DNA from: Serratia symbiotica
Lineage (GTDB): Bacteria; Pseudomonadota; Gammaproteobacteria; Enterobacterales; Enterobacteriaceae
DNA: 64,000 nt
Assembly: GCA_011754105.1 (NCBI GenBank)
Contig: JAAKDF010000006.1
Span: forward strand, 18,588-82,587
Direction of reading: 5' to 3'
Part shown: piece after piece, positions 19,999-32,614 of the stretch
Position numbering within the stretch: the first letter of the stretch is position 1
How the letters are laid out: the number at the start of each line of letters is the position of its first letter
Position numbers and translations under genes: made by a program
The notes under the pieces: model-generated
What the model saw: the letters and a program-made list of their open reading frames with translations, nothing else
Databases searched by the model: none
What the model was told of the DNA's origin: nothing

Positions 19999-20824
19999 GG
20001 CTTTGTTGAATAAATCGGATTTGGAATAAAGAGTCCCCTGAATGGGCATCTTTCAGGTACCGCGTACAGTTTATGGCATACCGGTGATCGTCATCTTGTT
20101 TAATGCACATATAATGGACATAGCCTCTGCAACTTGCTCATCATAATCTCGCAGCTACAGGTGACTACCAAATTAGCTGTTTTACTCTGTACATCGCTGT
20201 TTAGACTATCGAACATCGTTGGTAGCCTATCATACTTTTCCACCGTGTGTTGTCTCCGATAAAAGCGCTGGTTTGCCACCGCTTGATTTCGGTCTGTATA
20301 TACTGCCGACCAAAGATTTGCAGTTTCCCCTGACCGTGTTTTTTTACCTTTCACTGCCATTCAGCTAAGATATTAAGCCCGGTAGAGTCGATAACTAGGT
20401 GCGCAATTTCACCCGGCGTTGGTTTTTAAACAGGACATTGACGGATTTCGCCCGCTTACTAATTCAGGTTTAGTCCTGGCAGTTCAACGGCACTTTTATC
20501 AGTGTGAAAATAGAGTCGATGAAGCCCTGTAGGGCGCGGAGTGTCAAGCCGAAAATCCGTTTCAGCATCAATACGCTGGTCATTGCCATATCGGAATAAT
20601 GTTGTGGACGACCACGCAGAGAAGGTTTTGCCTCGCAGTACCAGGCATGAAGTGCCGGTTTATCCACCCCGAGAGTGAGTGAACCCCGAGTGATAATGGC
20701 GTTGTTGTAAGCCTTCCAGTTGGTGATCTTAAAATTTTGCTTGGCCACGGAATGTCACTATGCTGACAGCAGAAGAGTGATCTGATCCTCGTACCGGCCA
20801 AATGTTCTATTTATTCAACAACCC
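19999..20824 (-). mobile_element. IS5/IS903-type element copy C, internally deleted
   Basis: Terminal repeats at both ends (GGCTTTGTTGAATAAATC; inverse at 20807-20824). The reverse strand keeps the longest transposase N-terminus in the window: FKITNWKAYNNAIITRGSLT, CEAKPSLRGRPQHYSDMA and LKRIFGLTLRALQGFIDS. The catalytic middle is deleted (junction near 20345), and the C-terminus is broken by stops. Confidence 0.88.
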
Positions 20825-20927
20825 CTGCTACACGAGAAAAAAAGCAAATTTTGCAAAGGAAATAATAGGCTGTCTTCCATATATACAGCAGCAGCGCTCA
20901 CAGTCAATTGCCGGTAATCATGCCCGA

Positions 20928-21302
20928 TTAGCCTTTGCCCTGTTTAGATGCTTTAGCAATAGCATTGCTACTAATCAACCATACGCCAAACAGAATTAAC
21001 AGCACCCCAAAAGATTTCAGCACATTTGAGGATTCGTTAAACCACGGTAACATCACCGCCGCCAAATAAACCAGCCCGTAACTGAGGCTCAGTAAAGGAT
21101 AAGCACAGCTAAGTGAAAGATTACGCAACGCAAAGAACCAGCACAGCATCGATAGCGCATAACCAAAGGTACCGCCACTTACCACTAATAGCGGTAACTC
21201 GTACTCATTTAGCAACGCTGGTGTGAGGCTGGCAAAGGAGAGTAGTGGAATTTGTGCTATGGCCCACTTCATCAACAACTGCGCCAGTGTCACCAGCAGC
21301 AC
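20928..21302 (-). CDS. arnF: ArnF, L-Ara4N-undecaprenyl phosphate flippase subunit, start damaged
   Basis: ArnE and ArnF together flip undecaprenyl-phosphate-L-Ara4N to the periplasmic face. The protein has about four membrane helices and family features in FGYALSMLCWFFALRNLSLS and AYPLLSLSYGLVYL. The frame is open from 21302, where a GTG could start, but homology continues upstream as RGYLWVAASV to an ATA at 21330-21332 that replaces the expected ATG. Starting at the GTG removes about 12 residues from the first helix. A 14-nt tandem duplication lies right at this start. Function is doubtful. Confidence 0.8.
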   Translation of the reverse strand: MLLVTLAQLLMKWAIAQIPLLSFASLTPALLNEYELPLLVVSGGTFGYALSMLCWFFALRNLSLSCAYPLLSLSYGLVYLAAVMLPWFNESSNVLKSFGVLLILFGVWLISSNAIAKASKQGKG

Positions 21303-21318
21303 GCTGGCGGCTACCCAT

Positions 21319-21346
21319 AAATATCCCCTTATAAATATCCCCTTAT
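21319..21346 (-). repeat. 14-nt tandem duplication at arnE/arnF junction
   Basis: On the reverse strand ATAAGGGGATATTT occurs twice in a row. A single G-to-A change would have turned the ATGA overlap into ATAA, so the arnE stop became TAA and the arnF start became ATA, before or with the duplication. Confidence 0.8.
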
Positions 21347-21690
21347 AATGGGTGTACGCTCATCAGTAAGATCCCCAGCATAATCGAGACTACGCCACAC
21401 CAGTGGCGTACAGTGATAGCTTCATCAAACAACCAGCTTGCTGCCAGTGTCACCAGCACCAGGTTAAGACTGAGCAGTGGGTAAGCTAGGCTGATCGGCA
21501 GGTGCTGCAACACCTTAAGCCATACCACTATGCCTAACACCAGCAGTAATACTGCCAATGTCAGCCAACACAGCGTCTTCTTCAGCCGCACCTCGGCAGG
21601 TAGTTGCCAGCAGTGCACCGCCTGTTTCTGACATAGTTGCCCACCACAAGTTAGCAAGCTAACCACTATCACTAACAGAAAACCAATCAT
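21343..21690 (-). CDS. arnE: ArnE, L-Ara4N-undecaprenyl phosphate flippase subunit
   Basis: A small EamA-like membrane protein, partner of ArnF. The ATG at 21690 overlaps the arnT stop by four bases (ATGA) and gives 115 residues; an ATG six codons upstream lies inside arnT. Four hydrophobic helices are visible; family blocks are [30 protein letters not shown] and [15 protein letters not shown]. The lower part of the product ends SVHPL at a TAA. Confidence 0.9.
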   Translation of the reverse strand: MIGFLLVIVVSLLTCGGQLCQKQAVHCWQLPAEVRLKKTLCWLTLAVLLLVLGIVVWLKVLQHLPISLAYPLLSLNLVLVTLAASWLFDEAITVRHWCGVVSIMLGILLMSVHPL

Positions 21691-23351
21691 AGCTGCTGTT
21701 TGTACCAAACTAACGCCAGGCGATTCATTACCTGAACCTTATCGGCTGCAGGTAGGCGCTGTTGTTCAAGACTTTCTCCGCGTGAAAACTGCAAAACCAA
21801 CGACACATTTCCCTGTTTACGAGCCTGTAACAACCACTCTGGGAAGCTGGCATAGCTGATAAAACGATCTTTGGCATCTGGGTATTCCAAGCCGTTGATG
21901 ACCTCCCCTTTGTGGCTGAACATCAGTACGTCGCTGCGCTTTAGTTCCCATGCCAAGCCAGCTGCTTGACCCACGCTATCGGTCAGCACGTATTGGCTGT
22001 GTTCCAGCTCTGCCCTGTTAGCGCGAATAAAACTCTGCGGTAACTTAAAATCGGCCACCTGTTGCGGAATAGCGTAACTGATAAGCAGACACAGTAACAG
22101 CGGGCAAGCCGCTGCCCAGCACCACCGCTGAACTTTGTCGCTTGCGGAAACAATCGCGAACAGCAGCCAGCCGCCAAAAGCGACAATGCCAATCATACCT
22201 TTCTGCAATTCTTGAGAAGTAAACAACTGCACCTTAGGAAACAGGCCAAAGCCCAGCAGCAGCACTACTATGCCAATCAGACCAAACAGCCCATTCAACA
22301 GTGCGTTGATCTTGAATACTTTTCTGCGCAGCGCCTTGGCAGCATCCTCCGCATAAGCAGCCATCAATAGTGCCAACGGTGCCATGCATGGCAGAATGTA
22401 GGTCGGTAGCTTGCCATTGGCAACGCTGAAGAAGATCAGGGGCATCATTACCCAACTGAGCAGGAAGAACAGTTCTGGTCGCTGCTCCCGTTCGCGCCAA
22501 CCTTTGAGTAACGCTCCAGGCAGCAATGCCAGCCACGGCAACACCACCGCCATTAAAATCGGCAAATAATACCAGAACGGTGCTTTGTGTTGAGCATTAT
22601 CCTCAGCGAAGCGCTGGATATGTTCTACCCAAAAGAAATAATTCCAGAAATCTGGCTCTCGCTTGGCGATAGCTAGCGCCCAAGGTAGGCTGAATAATAG
22701 CGCCACCAAGATCGCCACCGGCCCAAAGAGCAACAGATCTTTGATGCGCCGCTGTTGGATCACTACCGGGATAACCGCAATCACTGGCACTGCCAGTGCT
22801 AGGAATCCTTTGGTCATAAAGCCCATACCGCAGGCTAACCCAAGCAAAGCGTAGCCGCCTAGCTTACATTTGGCTGAGGTTGCTTTCAACGTCAGATAAT
22901 AACTGACCATCGCCGCCGTTAGCCACAAGGCAATCATGGGATCGAGCACGCTGTAGGTGCCGATGCTAAATACCAACACCATCGATAAGAAAATTAATAC
23001 TGATATGTAAGCGAGATGCGTATTGCGCCACATAAGCTTCGCAAGAGCAAATATTAATAGGGCTGTTATTCCGGTACTAAATACTGAAGCGAAACGCACC
23101 GCAAAATTATTGTCGCCGAATAGCCATTGGCTCATGTTATTGAACCAATATCCAGCTACCGGCTTTTCAAAATAGCGCAACCCCAACAAGTGCGGTACCA
23201 CCCAATCACCACGTTGCAGCATTTCACGGCTGATTTCGGCATAGCGGGTTTCATCAGGCTGCCACAATAGACGGTCCTTTAGCGGAATTAAATAAGCTAG
23301 AGTAAAAAAAACGGCCAGCAATGTTGCCCATTTTCCTTTTAGCAACTTCAT
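21687..23351 (-). CDS. arnT: ArnT, lipid A L-Ara4N transferase
   Basis: ArnT is the integral-membrane GT83 glycosyltransferase that moves L-Ara4N from undecaprenyl phosphate to lipid A phosphates, which confers polymyxin resistance. I start it at 23351 ([16 protein letters not shown]), where TGATG overlaps the arnD stop; this gives 554 residues (E. coli 550). The catalytic loop [19 protein letters not shown], then [10 protein letters not shown], and [20 protein letters not shown] are conserved. About twelve membrane helices precede a soluble C-terminal domain. Intact. Confidence 0.94.
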   Translation of the reverse strand: MKLLKGKWATLLAVFFTLAYLIPLKDRLLWQPDETRYAEISREMLQRGDWVVPHLLGLRYFEKPVAGYWFNNMSQWLFGDNNFAVRFASVFSTGITALLIFALAKLMWRNTHLAYISVLIFLSMVLVFSIGTYSVLDPMIALWLTAAMVSYYLTLKATSAKCKLGGYALLGLACGMGFMTKGFLALAVPVIAVIPVVIQQRRIKDLLLFGPVAILVALLFSLPWALAIAKREPDFWNYFFWVEHIQRFAEDNAQHKAPFWYYLPILMAVVLPWLALLPGALLKGWREREQRPELFFLLSWVMMPLIFFSVANGKLPTYILPCMAPLALLMAAYAEDAAKALRRKVFKINALLNGLFGLIGIVVLLLGFGLFPKVQLFTSQELQKGMIGIVAFGGWLLFAIVSASDKVQRWCWAAACPLLLCLLISYAIPQQVADFKLPQSFIRANRAELEHSQYVLTDSVGQAAGLAWELKRSDVLMFSHKGEVINGLEYPDAKDRFISYASFPEWLLQARKQGNVSLVLQFSRGESLEQQRLPAADKVQVMNRLALVWYKQQL

Positions 23352-24253
23352 CAATCTTCCTTCACTTCTGTTTGACATCCCAACCAACCTTCGCGGCCAG
23401 GGAAAGAAGTACGCGTAATGTGGCCTAATGGCAATGATGCTAAATCTTGTGGCAGCATCTCGCTCAGCGGACAGAATTCAATACCCTGCTGCTGCGCCCG
23501 CTGTAATAACTGTTCAAACATCGACGCCCGCGCCATCCCTTCCACTTCCGTATGAATGGTGTATACCGGCACGCCTCGATCATTTTCGAGCTCCTTCAGG
23601 ATGAAGTCATTAAAGCCAGCCATACTGACTTTCCTACCAATCACTTCATCAAAAGTGGGCAGCGTGACAGGAATTTGCACCGTACCGAGTCGGTTGTTGC
23701 TCAACACCGGTCTAAATGGGTGAGTACCTCGACAATCGCTGTTATAGTGGAAATCGAAGCGCTGTTTCACCTCCAGTACAAGTTTATCAGCCCTCCATCC
23801 CGCCACGGCTGAACATTTCACCAGCTGTTTGGTGCTAGCACTCAAAGCATCAACGCCCAGTCGAATCTGTTGTGTCAACTGGGCCTCAGACCAACGACCA
23901 GCATTAGCCTGCCAGCCTTGATGATCCCAGGCGTGTAGCCCCACTTCATGACCGGCCTCAGCGGTGCGATTCATTAATGGCCCTAACGCACGTGAGATAT
24001 TGCGCCCAGGCCAGGCGGTACCAGCCAAAAGTATATCCCAGCCATACAGTGCAGCGGCATTCGAACGCTGCATTTTCCACAGGAACTTTGGACGCAAAAG
24101 GCGCCAAAGATGACGCCCCATATTGTCCGGACCAACACTGAAGAAGAAACTGGCCTGTATATGATACTGCTCAAACAGATCCAGCAACTGCGGCACCCCA
24201 TTTCGAGTGCCGCTAAAGGTATCTACATCAACCCGCAGACCGACTTTCTTCAT
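23351..24253 (-). CDS. arnD: ArnD, 4-deoxy-4-formamido-L-Ara-undecaprenyl phosphate deformylase
   Basis: ArnD removes the formyl group from the lipid-linked sugar at the cytoplasmic face. It is a polysaccharide-deacetylase-fold protein of 300 residues (E. coli 296). The metal-binding start [19 protein letters not shown] and [17 protein letters not shown] are present, as is YTIHTEVEG near the end. It overlaps arnA by four bases, so translational coupling is likely. Confidence 0.94.
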   Translation of the reverse strand: MKKVGLRVDVDTFSGTRNGVPQLLDLFEQYHIQASFFFSVGPDNMGRHLWRLLRPKFLWKMQRSNAAALYGWDILLAGTAWPGRNISRALGPLMNRTAEAGHEVGLHAWDHQGWQANAGRWSEAQLTQQIRLGVDALSASTKQLVKCSAVAGWRADKLVLEVKQRFDFHYNSDCRGTHPFRPVLSNNRLGTVQIPVTLPTFDEVIGRKVSMAGFNDFILKELENDRGVPVYTIHTEVEGMARASMFEQLLQRAQQQGIEFCPLSEMLPQDLASLPLGHITRTSFPGREGWLGCQTEVKED

Positions 24254-26235
24254 GTAACGTTTCCCTCTTGAACGGTGGAGCGCAAGAAGTAATCCAACGT
24301 ATGTGTAACGGTTTGTTTCATTTTAATCTTTGGCTGCCATCCCAGCAGACGCCGAGCATTTTTGATACTCGGAGTACGGTGTGCGACGTCCTGATAACCT
24401 TTGCCGTAGTAGCTACTACTTTCAATATCTTTGAAACCGGCGAACGGCGGGAAATAATCGCGCAGTGGATGACGGTTGAAGCTATCTAGCAGCATTTCCG
24501 CCAGTTCACGGATGCTCGCTTCATTGCTCGGGTTGCCGAGATTAATAATCTGGCCGTCGCACAATTCATCACAGTTTTCGATAATGCGAAATAACGCTTC
24601 AATACCGTCATTAATATCAGTGAAACATCGCTTTTGCGCCCCACCATCCATCAGCTTAATTGGCGAGCCTTCCACCAAGTTAAGGATCAGCTGGGTAATA
24701 GCGCGTGAAGAACCGATGCGCGCGGCATCCAGGCTGTCCAAACGCGGCCCCATCCAGTTAAACGGACGAAACAGAGTAAATCTCAGCCCTTCTTTGCTTC
24801 CATAAGCCCAGATGACACGATCTAGTAATTGCTTAGATACCGAATAAATCCAACGTTGTTTATTAATCGGCCCGACGATCAAACGTGAGTGGTCTTCGTC
24901 AAATTCTTTGTCATCACACATGCCGTACACCTCTGAGGTGGACGGGAATATGATGCGTTTATTGTATTTCACGCAGTCGCGGACGATTTTCAGGTTTTCT
25001 TCAAAATCCAGCTCAAATACACGGAGTGGATTACGTGTGTACTCTATCGGCGTGGCAATTGCCACCAGCGGCAGCACGATATCACATTTCTTGATATGGT
25101 ACTCGATCCACTCCGAGTGAATGCTAATATCTCCTTCCACAAAGTGGAAACGTGGGTTATCGAGAAAGCGGCTGATGGCGGAGGAGCCGATATCCAAGCC
25201 ATAGATATCGTAACAATCATCGCGCAGCAAGCGCTCAGTCAGGTGGTTTCCTATAAAGCCGTTAACACCTAGGATCAATACGCGGGTACGACGTTCCATC
25301 ACCGACTTAGGCTTGGCGGCAAGGCGTACATCGGTGACGATGCCTATTTCATATGCCAGCCGACTACCCTGCACGTAAAGGCCTTTTTCGTTCTGACCAG
25401 AGACGATTTCTAACACACCCTTACCACAGGCGATAGTCAATGGAGAAGCGCTTAGCACCGTCCCAGGCTGTTTATCATGCTGAATATCAAGCACGCGGGA
25501 GCGCCAGATAATTAGCTTGCGCTGGCCGATGTAACTAAACGCGCCTGGGTAGGGTTCGGTAACCGCACGCACCAGATTATTTATTTCCTGAGCTGATTTG
25601 TGCCACATGATCTCGCCGTCAGCGGCAGTACGTCGCCCAAAATAGCTGGCTTTGGCTTCGTTTTGGGCTGTGAAGGTGGCTGTGCCGTTTTTCAACTTAG
25701 GCAATTCCTCTTTCAGCAGCTCTTGTGCGGCTTCCAGCACCTTTTTATGCAACGTAAGAGCCGTGTCATCTGCGGCGATCGCCACTTTGTATTGACCGAT
25801 GATATCGCCAGCATCAGGACGTTTGACCATTTTATGCAGCGTAGCACCGGTTTCGCTTTCACCATTCACCAATACCCAGTTTATCGGCGCAAGGCCACGA
25901 TAATATGGTAGCAGTGAACCATGCAGGTTAAAACTACCCTGAGGTGCCAAAGACAGGATCTCAGTGCTTAGCAACTTACGATAATAAAAAGAGAAAATTA
26001 CATCCGGTTGCAACTGACGAATGCGATCAGCCCACAGTGGATGGTTCACATCTTCCGGTGCATAAACCGGAAGTTCCAGCTCAGCACCAAGATGCGCAAC
26101 GGAGGAGAAGAAGTTGTTCTCACCAGAATCGTTGGTATGCGTGAATACAGCCTGCACATCATAACCAGCCTCAGTCAACGCTTGTAAACCTGCACAACCG
26201 ATATCATGGTAAGCAAAGACAATAGATTTCATCAT
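24250..26235 (-). CDS. arnA: ArnA, bifunctional UDP-L-Ara4N formyltransferase / UDP-GlcA decarboxylase
   Basis: ArnA makes UDP-L-Ara4O by oxidative decarboxylation of UDP-glucuronate and later formylates UDP-L-Ara4N. Residues 1-305 form the formyltransferase ([20 protein letters not shown] with the catalytic Asn and His; [16 protein letters not shown]). Residues from about 315 form the short-chain dehydrogenase domain ([38 protein letters not shown]). Length 661 against 660 in E. coli. Two ATGs lie in tandem; the second (26232) gives the E. coli-like start [10 protein letters not shown]. Overlaps arnC. Confidence 0.95.
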   Translation of the reverse strand: MMKSIVFAYHDIGCAGLQALTEAGYDVQAVFTHTNDSGENNFFSSVAHLGAELELPVYAPEDVNHPLWADRIRQLQPDVIFSFYYRKLLSTEILSLAPQGSFNLHGSLLPYYRGLAPINWVLVNGESETGATLHKMVKRPDAGDIIGQYKVAIAADDTALTLHKKVLEAAQELLKEELPKLKNGTATFTAQNEAKASYFGRRTAADGEIMWHKSAQEINNLVRAVTEPYPGAFSYIGQRKLIIWRSRVLDIQHDKQPGTVLSASPLTIACGKGVLEIVSGQNEKGLYVQGSRLAYEIGIVTDVRLAAKPKSVMERRTRVLILGVNGFIGNHLTERLLRDDCYDIYGLDIGSSAISRFLDNPRFHFVEGDISIHSEWIEYHIKKCDIVLPLVAIATPIEYTRNPLRVFELDFEENLKIVRDCVKYNKRIIFPSTSEVYGMCDDKEFDEDHSRLIVGPINKQRWIYSVSKQLLDRVIWAYGSKEGLRFTLFRPFNWMGPRLDSLDAARIGSSRAITQLILNLVEGSPIKLMDGGAQKRCFTDINDGIEALFRIIENCDELCDGQIINLGNPSNEASIRELAEMLLDSFNRHPLRDYFPPFAGFKDIESSSYYGKGYQDVAHRTPSIKNARRLLGWQPKIKMKQTVTHTLDYFLRSTVQEGNVT

Positions 26236-27212
26236 TCTTCTTCCTGAATTTTATGGATCTGCTTTTCACCAACCACTTTTTGAACAAAATAACGCGGACG
26301 AGCGCGCACATCGGTATAGATACGGCCGATGTATTCACCCAGCAGACCCATACCGACAAACTGGGCACCGATAAAGGTAAACAATACTGCGAATAGGGTG
26401 AACACCCCACCCGCCGCCCATTCAGGACCCAGCAGCAGGCGCAATGCTATCAGCACTAGTGCTAGTACAAAACCAGAAAGAGCAACTATACTGCCTACAA
26501 CGCTGAGCAAGCGCAGCGGTGTAGTCGTCAAGCAGGTAACCAAATCATACATCAGGTTGATCAGCTTCATCAGGCTGTATTTGGAATCGCCAAACTCGCG
26601 TTCGGCATGGCGCACGTCAATTTCTGTAGTACGTCTGGCGAAGGTGTTTGCCAGGATAGGAATAAAGGTGCTGCGTTCATGGCAGTTCAGCATTGCATCA
26701 ATGATATGACGGCGATAGGCTCTCAGCATGCAGCCGTAGTCCCCCATAGATTTGCCGGTAGCACGCTGAATCATCATGTTGATAATGCGGGATCCGCTTT
26801 TACGAAACCATGAATCCTGACGATTGGCGCGCACCGTGCCCACTAAGTCATACCCTTCTTCTGCTACGCTGACTAGCCGTGGGATCTCTTCCGGTGGGTT
26901 TTGTAGATCAGCATCCAGCGTAATTATCAGATCACCAGTCACTTCGTTGAAACCTGCCATTATCGCTGAGTGTTGGCCGTAGTTACGATTCAATAGTACG
27001 GCAATTACCTGCCTTTCCGTTTGTTGCGCAGCGGCAGTAAGTATCTCGGCAGAGCTATCGCTGCTACCATCGTCAACCAGGATTATTTCATAGGGTTGCG
27101 TTAAATGCTTACAGGCAGCAGTGGTACGTTTAAGCAGGGTAGGCAAGCTTTCCTGCTCGTTGTATACCGGTATGACCACCGACACTTTTTTTATTGGTTG
27201 AACAAAAGACAC
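26232..27212 (-). CDS. arnC: ArnC, undecaprenyl-phosphate L-Ara4FN transferase
   Basis: ArnC is a GT2 glycosyltransferase that loads the formylated sugar on undecaprenyl phosphate. I place the start at the GTG at 27212 (then [20 protein letters not shown]), preceded by GGAG; this gives 326 residues (E. coli 322). Upstream in-frame codons belong to arnB. Motifs: [22 protein letters not shown] and a processive-type QDSWFRK block. Two membrane helices lie at about 235-295. The stop overlaps arnA. Confidence 0.92.
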   Translation of the reverse strand: MSFVQPIKKVSVVIPVYNEQESLPTLLKRTTAACKHLTQPYEIILVDDGSSDSSAEILTAAAQQTERQVIAVLLNRNYGQHSAIMAGFNEVTGDLIITLDADLQNPPEEIPRLVSVAEEGYDLVGTVRANRQDSWFRKSGSRIINMMIQRATGKSMGDYGCMLRAYRRHIIDAMLNCHERSTFIPILANTFARRTTEIDVRHAEREFGDSKYSLMKLINLMYDLVTCLTTTPLRLLSVVGSIVALSGFVLALVLIALRLLLGPEWAAGGVFTLFAVLFTFIGAQFVGMGLLGEYIGRIYTDVRARPRYFVQKVVGEKQIHKIQEEE

Positions 27213-28353
27213 GTAATTGCTCCACAACAGAAAATAAGGCTTTGACCACGCGATCAACATCAGCATTAGTCATACTAGGGAATAACGGTAAAGTGCACAA
27301 ACGCGCTGAATTCCATTCAGTATTTGGCAACGACAGTAGCGGATAACGATCACGATAATACTTCTGGGTGTGCGCGGCGCGGAAATGCAGGCCAGTGCCA
27401 ATCCCAACGTCTTTTAGGCGCTCCATAAGGAGGTCGCGGTCAATACCACAGCGCACAATGTCTACACGTACCATAAACAGGTGCCAAGCGTGATCGTGCG
27501 GGTAGGCCGGCAGTCCAAGAGGCAAAAACGGTGAACCTTCAAGCGCTTGCAAGTAACGTTTCGCCAGCACCTGCCGACGTGCATTCAACTGAGGCAAACG
27601 CGCCAGTTGTACCACGGCTATCGCTGCATGAATATCGGAAAGATTATATTTATAGCCCGGCTCTACCACTTCCGCTTGTGGCCGCCTCCCCAATTGCTGG
27701 CGGTCAAAGGCGTCCACAGCCAGACCATGGAACTTCAGGCAGCGCAGACGATCCGCTAGTGCATCGTTATCGGTGGCGATCAAGCCTCCCTCAGCACAGG
27801 TCAGGTTCTTGATCGCGTGAAAAGAAAAAATTGCCGTACCGCGCGCCCCGACCCACTCACCGTTGTAACGAGCACCTACCGCATGGGCGGCATCTTCGAT
27901 TAACGGGAGATTATGGCGTTCCGCTACAGCACGCAGCGCATCCATCTGTAATGGTGCGCCGGCATGGTGTACCGGGATGATAGCTTTAGTTTTTGCCGTG
28001 ATGGCAGAGTTAACATCGTCAGCGTTGACCATCAGCGTTTCACGGTCAACATCAATCATGACCGGCGTAGCGCCGAGCAATTCGATCATATTAAGGGTGG
28101 AAACCCAGGTTTGTGAGGGGGTAATAACTTCATCGCCTGGCCCGATGCCCAGTGCGATCAAGGTGATGTGCATTCCCGCAGTAGCGGAACAGACGGCAAT
28201 CGCATGCTTGCATCCGAAGGTAGAACAGAACTCACTTTCCAACATCTGATTTTGCGGCCCTGTGGTGATCCACCCAGAACGTAGTACCTTTTCTACTGCC
28301 GCGATTTCTTCATCGCTGATCGCGGGACGCGAGAAAGGCAAAAATTGATTCAT
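27130..28353 (-). CDS. arnB: ArnB, UDP-4-amino-4-deoxy-L-arabinose aminotransferase
   Basis: ArnB is the PLP aminotransferase that makes UDP-L-Ara4N from the 4-keto sugar. It begins [20 protein letters not shown]. The PLP lysine is in [15 protein letters not shown], and [20 protein letters not shown] and [17 protein letters not shown] are conserved. It has 407 residues where E. coli has about 379; homology ends near [18 protein letters not shown] and the last 25 or so residues overlap arnC in another frame. The native stop may have been lost. First gene of the operon. Confidence 0.93.
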   Translation of the reverse strand: MNQFLPFSRPAISDEEIAAVEKVLRSGWITTGPQNQMLESEFCSTFGCKHAIAVCSATAGMHITLIALGIGPGDEVITPSQTWVSTLNMIELLGATPVMIDVDRETLMVNADDVNSAITAKTKAIIPVHHAGAPLQMDALRAVAERHNLPLIEDAAHAVGARYNGEWVGARGTAIFSFHAIKNLTCAEGGLIATDNDALADRLRCLKFHGLAVDAFDRQQLGRRPQAEVVEPGYKYNLSDIHAAIAVVQLARLPQLNARRQVLAKRYLQALEGSPFLPLGLPAYPHDHAWHLFMVRVDIVRCGIDRDLLMERLKDVGIGTGLHFRAAHTQKYYRDRYPLLSLPNTEWNSARLCTLPLFPSMTNADVDRVVKALFSVVEQLRVFCSTNKKSVGGHTGIQRAGKLAYPA

Positions 28354-28708
28354 AGTTAACCCTAGACATATCGAGCTTTTTTTGGTGACACTGTATATCT
28401 CTTTTATTTAACTGGTATTAAACGCCAGAGAAAATCGTTTCTGATGGGCTATAACCGCAGGTTTAACGCAACCTTAAGATACAAATTATTATCAGTTAGA
28501 TTCTCTGACAGAATGAACCGTCACCTTCTATTTAAACTTGATAATAAAAATAATTTATCTTAGTCATTAATAAATATTTACTTTTTCTCTTTGCAACGAA
28601 GCTAGCCTAGCACGCCATCAATGGTTTTCAAGAAAAATAGATGAAAAAGAATCCTGGCCTGTCGTTATCCGGCCATCCTACCAATACCGGTGTATTCAGG
28701 GTTGGCTA
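28354..28708. other. arn operon upstream region
   Basis: AT-rich stretch between arnB and the ihfA terminator with no gene. It should hold the arn promoter and includes the PmrA-box-like site listed separately. Confidence 0.5.
28462..28478 (-). promoter_or_regulatory. Possible PmrA box upstream of arnB
   Basis: On the reverse strand CTTAAGGTTGCGTTAAA resembles the PmrA direct repeat (YTTAAK, five bases, YTTAAK), with a perfect first half and two mismatches in the second. It lies about 110 bases before the arnB start. PmrAB control of arn operons is established in Enterobacterales; the site here is an inference. Confidence 0.45.
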
Positions 28709-28710
28709 TG

Positions 28711-28736
28711 AAAAAGGCCGCAAAAGCGGCCTTTTT
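28711..28736 (-). terminator. Terminator after ihfA
   Basis: AAAAAGGCCGC, loop AAAA, GCGGCCTTTTT. A strong symmetrical rho-independent terminator that can act in both directions; it closes the thrS-to-ihfA cluster. Confidence 0.9.
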
Positions 28737-28749
28737 GGTTTAACATTAC

Positions 28750-29046
28750 CTACTCTTTTAGGATCGCGTTCTCAACCAGGCTTTTCAGCTTCTGACCCGG
28801 ACGGAAGGTGACCACGCGACGCGCCGTGATCGGAATGTTTTCGCCGGTCTTTGGGTTACGCCCCGGACGTTGGTTCTTATTACGCAGATCAAAGTTGCCA
28901 AAACCTGATAATTTTACCTGATCGCCGCTCTCAAGAGCCCGGCGAACCTCTTCAAAAAAAAGTTCTACCAGATCTTTAGCATCTCGTTTGCTAAGCCCAA
29001 GCTTTTCAGACAGGTATTCTGACATTACAGCTTTAGTAAGCGCCAT
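28750..29046 (-). CDS. ihfA: Integration host factor subunit alpha
   Basis: IHF-alpha pairs with IhfB to bend DNA at specific sites in transcription, replication and recombination. The 98-residue protein (E. coli 99) carries the family core [20 protein letters not shown] and the beta-arm [20 protein letters not shown], including the proline that intercalates into DNA. It is four bases downstream of pheT, the usual order. Confidence 0.96.
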   Translation of the reverse strand: MALTKAVMSEYLSEKLGLSKRDAKDLVELFFEEVRRALESGDQVKLSGFGNFDLRNKNQRPGRNPKTGENIPITARRVVTFRPGQKLKSLVENAILKE

Positions 29047-29050
29047 AGAT

Positions 29051-31438
29051 TCAATCCCTCAAGGATGCTTGGAATCGCTGTCTTAAGGCCTCTACACATT
29101 TTGCAACGGTAGCGGCTATCTCCTCTTCTTCAAGTGTACAAGCTGTGTCCTGCAATATCAGGCTGATAGCCAGGCTCTTATAACCTTCTGCTACTCCCTT
29201 GCCACGGTACACATCAAACAATTCTACGTCAACTACTTGATTTGCGCCAAATTTCTTACACTCTGCCAATATATCTGCTGCGGCGACGTTTTCAGCCACC
29301 ACTACAGCGATATCACGGCGGTTTGCCGGAAAGCAAGAAATCTCCCGCGCCTGAGGCACGGCGCGCCTTGCGACCTTGTCCCATTGCAATTCGAACATCA
29401 GGGTGCGTCCATTAAGATCCAGTTTACGCTCCAGTTCTGGATGAACCATACCAATGTAACCTACGCATTCGCCGTATAAATAAATTGCCGCACTTTGCCC
29501 TGGATGGAGTGCTGGATTGGCCACAGCCCAGAACTGAATTTCGGATAATTTACCAGTTAACTCAAGGACAGATTCCAGTTCCCCTTTTAAATCATAGAAA
29601 TCGACTGTCTTACACGCCAAATCCCAGTGCTTGTCGTAGGTATAGCCAGCGATCACCCCCGCCAGCATGACATCCTGGCGGATACCCAAATTTGCTGAAG
29701 TATCAGGCACAAAGCGCAGGCCGCTTTCGAACAGGCGCAGGCGAGTTTGCTGGCGATTCTGGTTATATACCACCGCAGAAAGCAGGCCAGTATACAACGA
29801 CAGTCGCATCACTGACATGTCCGCCGAGATTGGGCTGGGCAGGATCAGTGCTTCCTCGCCAGGGTGCAATAATGCCTGCACTTTAGGATCGACAAAGCTG
29901 TAGGTGATCGCTTCCTGAAAACCGTGATCAACCAGCAGAGTCTTTACACGTTCCAGTGTTAGATCAGCCTCAGGGTGTTTAATCATCACCAGATCGCCGC
30001 GCACCGGCACGTCTGGGATGTTGTTGTAGCCGTAAACACGTACTACTTCTTCAACCAGATCTTCTTCAATTTTCATGTCAAAACGCCAACTTGGAGGAAC
30101 TGCCAACCAGGTGTCTCCTTGATCGGTAACCTGGCAACCAAGGCGACGCAAAATATCGCTGACCTGATCGCTCGGCACTACATGGCCGAGCAGGCGATCC
30201 AGCTTCTTGCGGTGTAGTTGAATAGTCGTATGCTTGGGCAGTTCATTTTCATCAGTGACATCAATCACTGGGCCAGCCTGGCCACCACAAATGTCAATCA
30301 GCAGGCGGGTGGCACGCTCCATCGCTTGGTATTGCAGCGCGTAGTCCACGCCACGCTCATAGCGATGAGAAGCATCGGTTTGCAGACCATGGCGACGTGC
30401 ACGGCCAGTGATCGACAGCGGATTGAAGAAGGCACACTCCAGCAGCACGTCCTGAGTCTCATTATTTACCCCGGAATACTTGCCGCCGAAGATTCCCCCC
30501 ATTGCCAGCGCTTTATGATGATCAGCAATCACTAAGGTGTCAGTATGCAATTTGACTTCGTTACCATCCAGTAACGTCAAGGTCTCCCCTTCTTCTGCCA
30601 TACGCACCACGATGCCGCCTTCGATACGTTTCAGATCAAAGGCATGCATAGGCTGTCCAAGCTCCAGCAACACGTAGTTGGTGACGTCGACCACCGCATC
30701 AATGGAACGAATGCCACAGCGGCGCAGTTTTTCACGCATCCAAAACGGGCTGGTAGCCTTGATGTTTATGCCTTTTACCACACGGCCGAGATAACGCGGG
30801 CATCCCTGAGGCGCGTCAACACGAATGGGTAGCGTAGTATAAATTGTAGCGACAACCGGACTCATATCCGGTTCGGTTAAGGCCATTTTGTTAAGCACGC
30901 TGACATCACGCGCAATGCCGATAATGCCCAGGCAGTCGGCGCGGTTTGGCGTGACGCTAATTTCGATGGTGTTGTCATTTAGTTGCAGATAGTCACGGAT
31001 ATCGGTACCGATCGCCGCGTCATTTGGCAGTTCGATGATGCCATCATAGTCGTCGGAAATACCCAGTTCAGAAAACGAACATAGCATGCCTTCTGAAAGT
31101 TTGCCGCGCAGTCTAGTTGCCTTGATTTTAAAGTCACCCGGCAGTATCGCACCCACGGTAGCTACTGCCACTTTCAAGCCAGCACGGCAGTTTAGTGCAC
31201 CGCAGACGATATCCAGCAAGCGATCGCCGCCAATGTTGACTTTGGTGACGCGCAGTTTGTCGGCGTTAGGATGCTGGCTGCATTCGACCACTTCGCCCAC
31301 CATTACGCCGTGAAAGGCACCAGCGACCGGTTCTACCCCATCTACTTCCAAGCCTGCCATGGTGATTTGGTCGGACAATGCTTCGCTGCTGATGGCTGGG
31401 TTTACCCACTCGCGCAACCAGAATTCACTGAATTTCAT
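29051..31438 (-). CDS. pheT: Phenylalanyl-tRNA synthetase beta subunit
   Basis: PheT forms the alpha2-beta2 enzyme with PheS and carries the editing site. At 795 residues it equals the E. coli length. The N-terminal tRNA-binding OB domain ([19 protein letters not shown]), the B3/B4 editing domain, the B5 domain and the C-terminal anticodon-binding ferredoxin fold ([17 protein letters not shown]) follow in order. It lies 14 bases after pheS in one transcript. Confidence 0.96.
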   Translation of the reverse strand: MKFSEFWLREWVNPAISSEALSDQITMAGLEVDGVEPVAGAFHGVMVGEVVECSQHPNADKLRVTKVNIGGDRLLDIVCGALNCRAGLKVAVATVGAILPGDFKIKATRLRGKLSEGMLCSFSELGISDDYDGIIELPNDAAIGTDIRDYLQLNDNTIEISVTPNRADCLGIIGIARDVSVLNKMALTEPDMSPVVATIYTTLPIRVDAPQGCPRYLGRVVKGINIKATSPFWMREKLRRCGIRSIDAVVDVTNYVLLELGQPMHAFDLKRIEGGIVVRMAEEGETLTLLDGNEVKLHTDTLVIADHHKALAMGGIFGGKYSGVNNETQDVLLECAFFNPLSITGRARRHGLQTDASHRYERGVDYALQYQAMERATRLLIDICGGQAGPVIDVTDENELPKHTTIQLHRKKLDRLLGHVVPSDQVSDILRRLGCQVTDQGDTWLAVPPSWRFDMKIEEDLVEEVVRVYGYNNIPDVPVRGDLVMIKHPEADLTLERVKTLLVDHGFQEAITYSFVDPKVQALLHPGEEALILPSPISADMSVMRLSLYTGLLSAVVYNQNRQQTRLRLFESGLRFVPDTSANLGIRQDVMLAGVIAGYTYDKHWDLACKTVDFYDLKGELESVLELTGKLSEIQFWAVANPALHPGQSAAIYLYGECVGYIGMVHPELERKLDLNGRTLMFELQWDKVARRAVPQAREISCFPANRRDIAVVVAENVAAADILAECKKFGANQVVDVELFDVYRGKGVAEGYKSLAISLILQDTACTLEEEEIAATVAKCVEALRQRFQASLRD

Positions 31439-31452
31439 GTGATATTCCCGCC

Positions 31453-32484
<1,032 letters not shown>

Positions 32485-32552
32485 TTATTCGAACACGCTT
32501 TTGGTTTATCTTCAAAGACTTTCAAGTAGTAGCTGGCGTGCTAAATCATGAC

Positions 32553-32604
32553 AAATCGGTTAAGTAACCGATTTAAACAGCGCTACGGCTCAGCAGCCGT
32601 AGCG
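32553..32604 (-). promoter_or_regulatory. Two extra hairpins in the pheS leader
   Basis: Between the attenuator and pheS are two perfect hairpins: AAATCGGTT/AACCGATTT with a four-base loop (32553-32574), and CGCTACGGCT/AGCCGTAGCG with a four-base loop (32581-32604). Neither has a T-tract. Role unknown; they may slow decay or affect translation of pheS. Confidence 0.5.
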
Positions 32605-32614
32605 GATGGCACCC

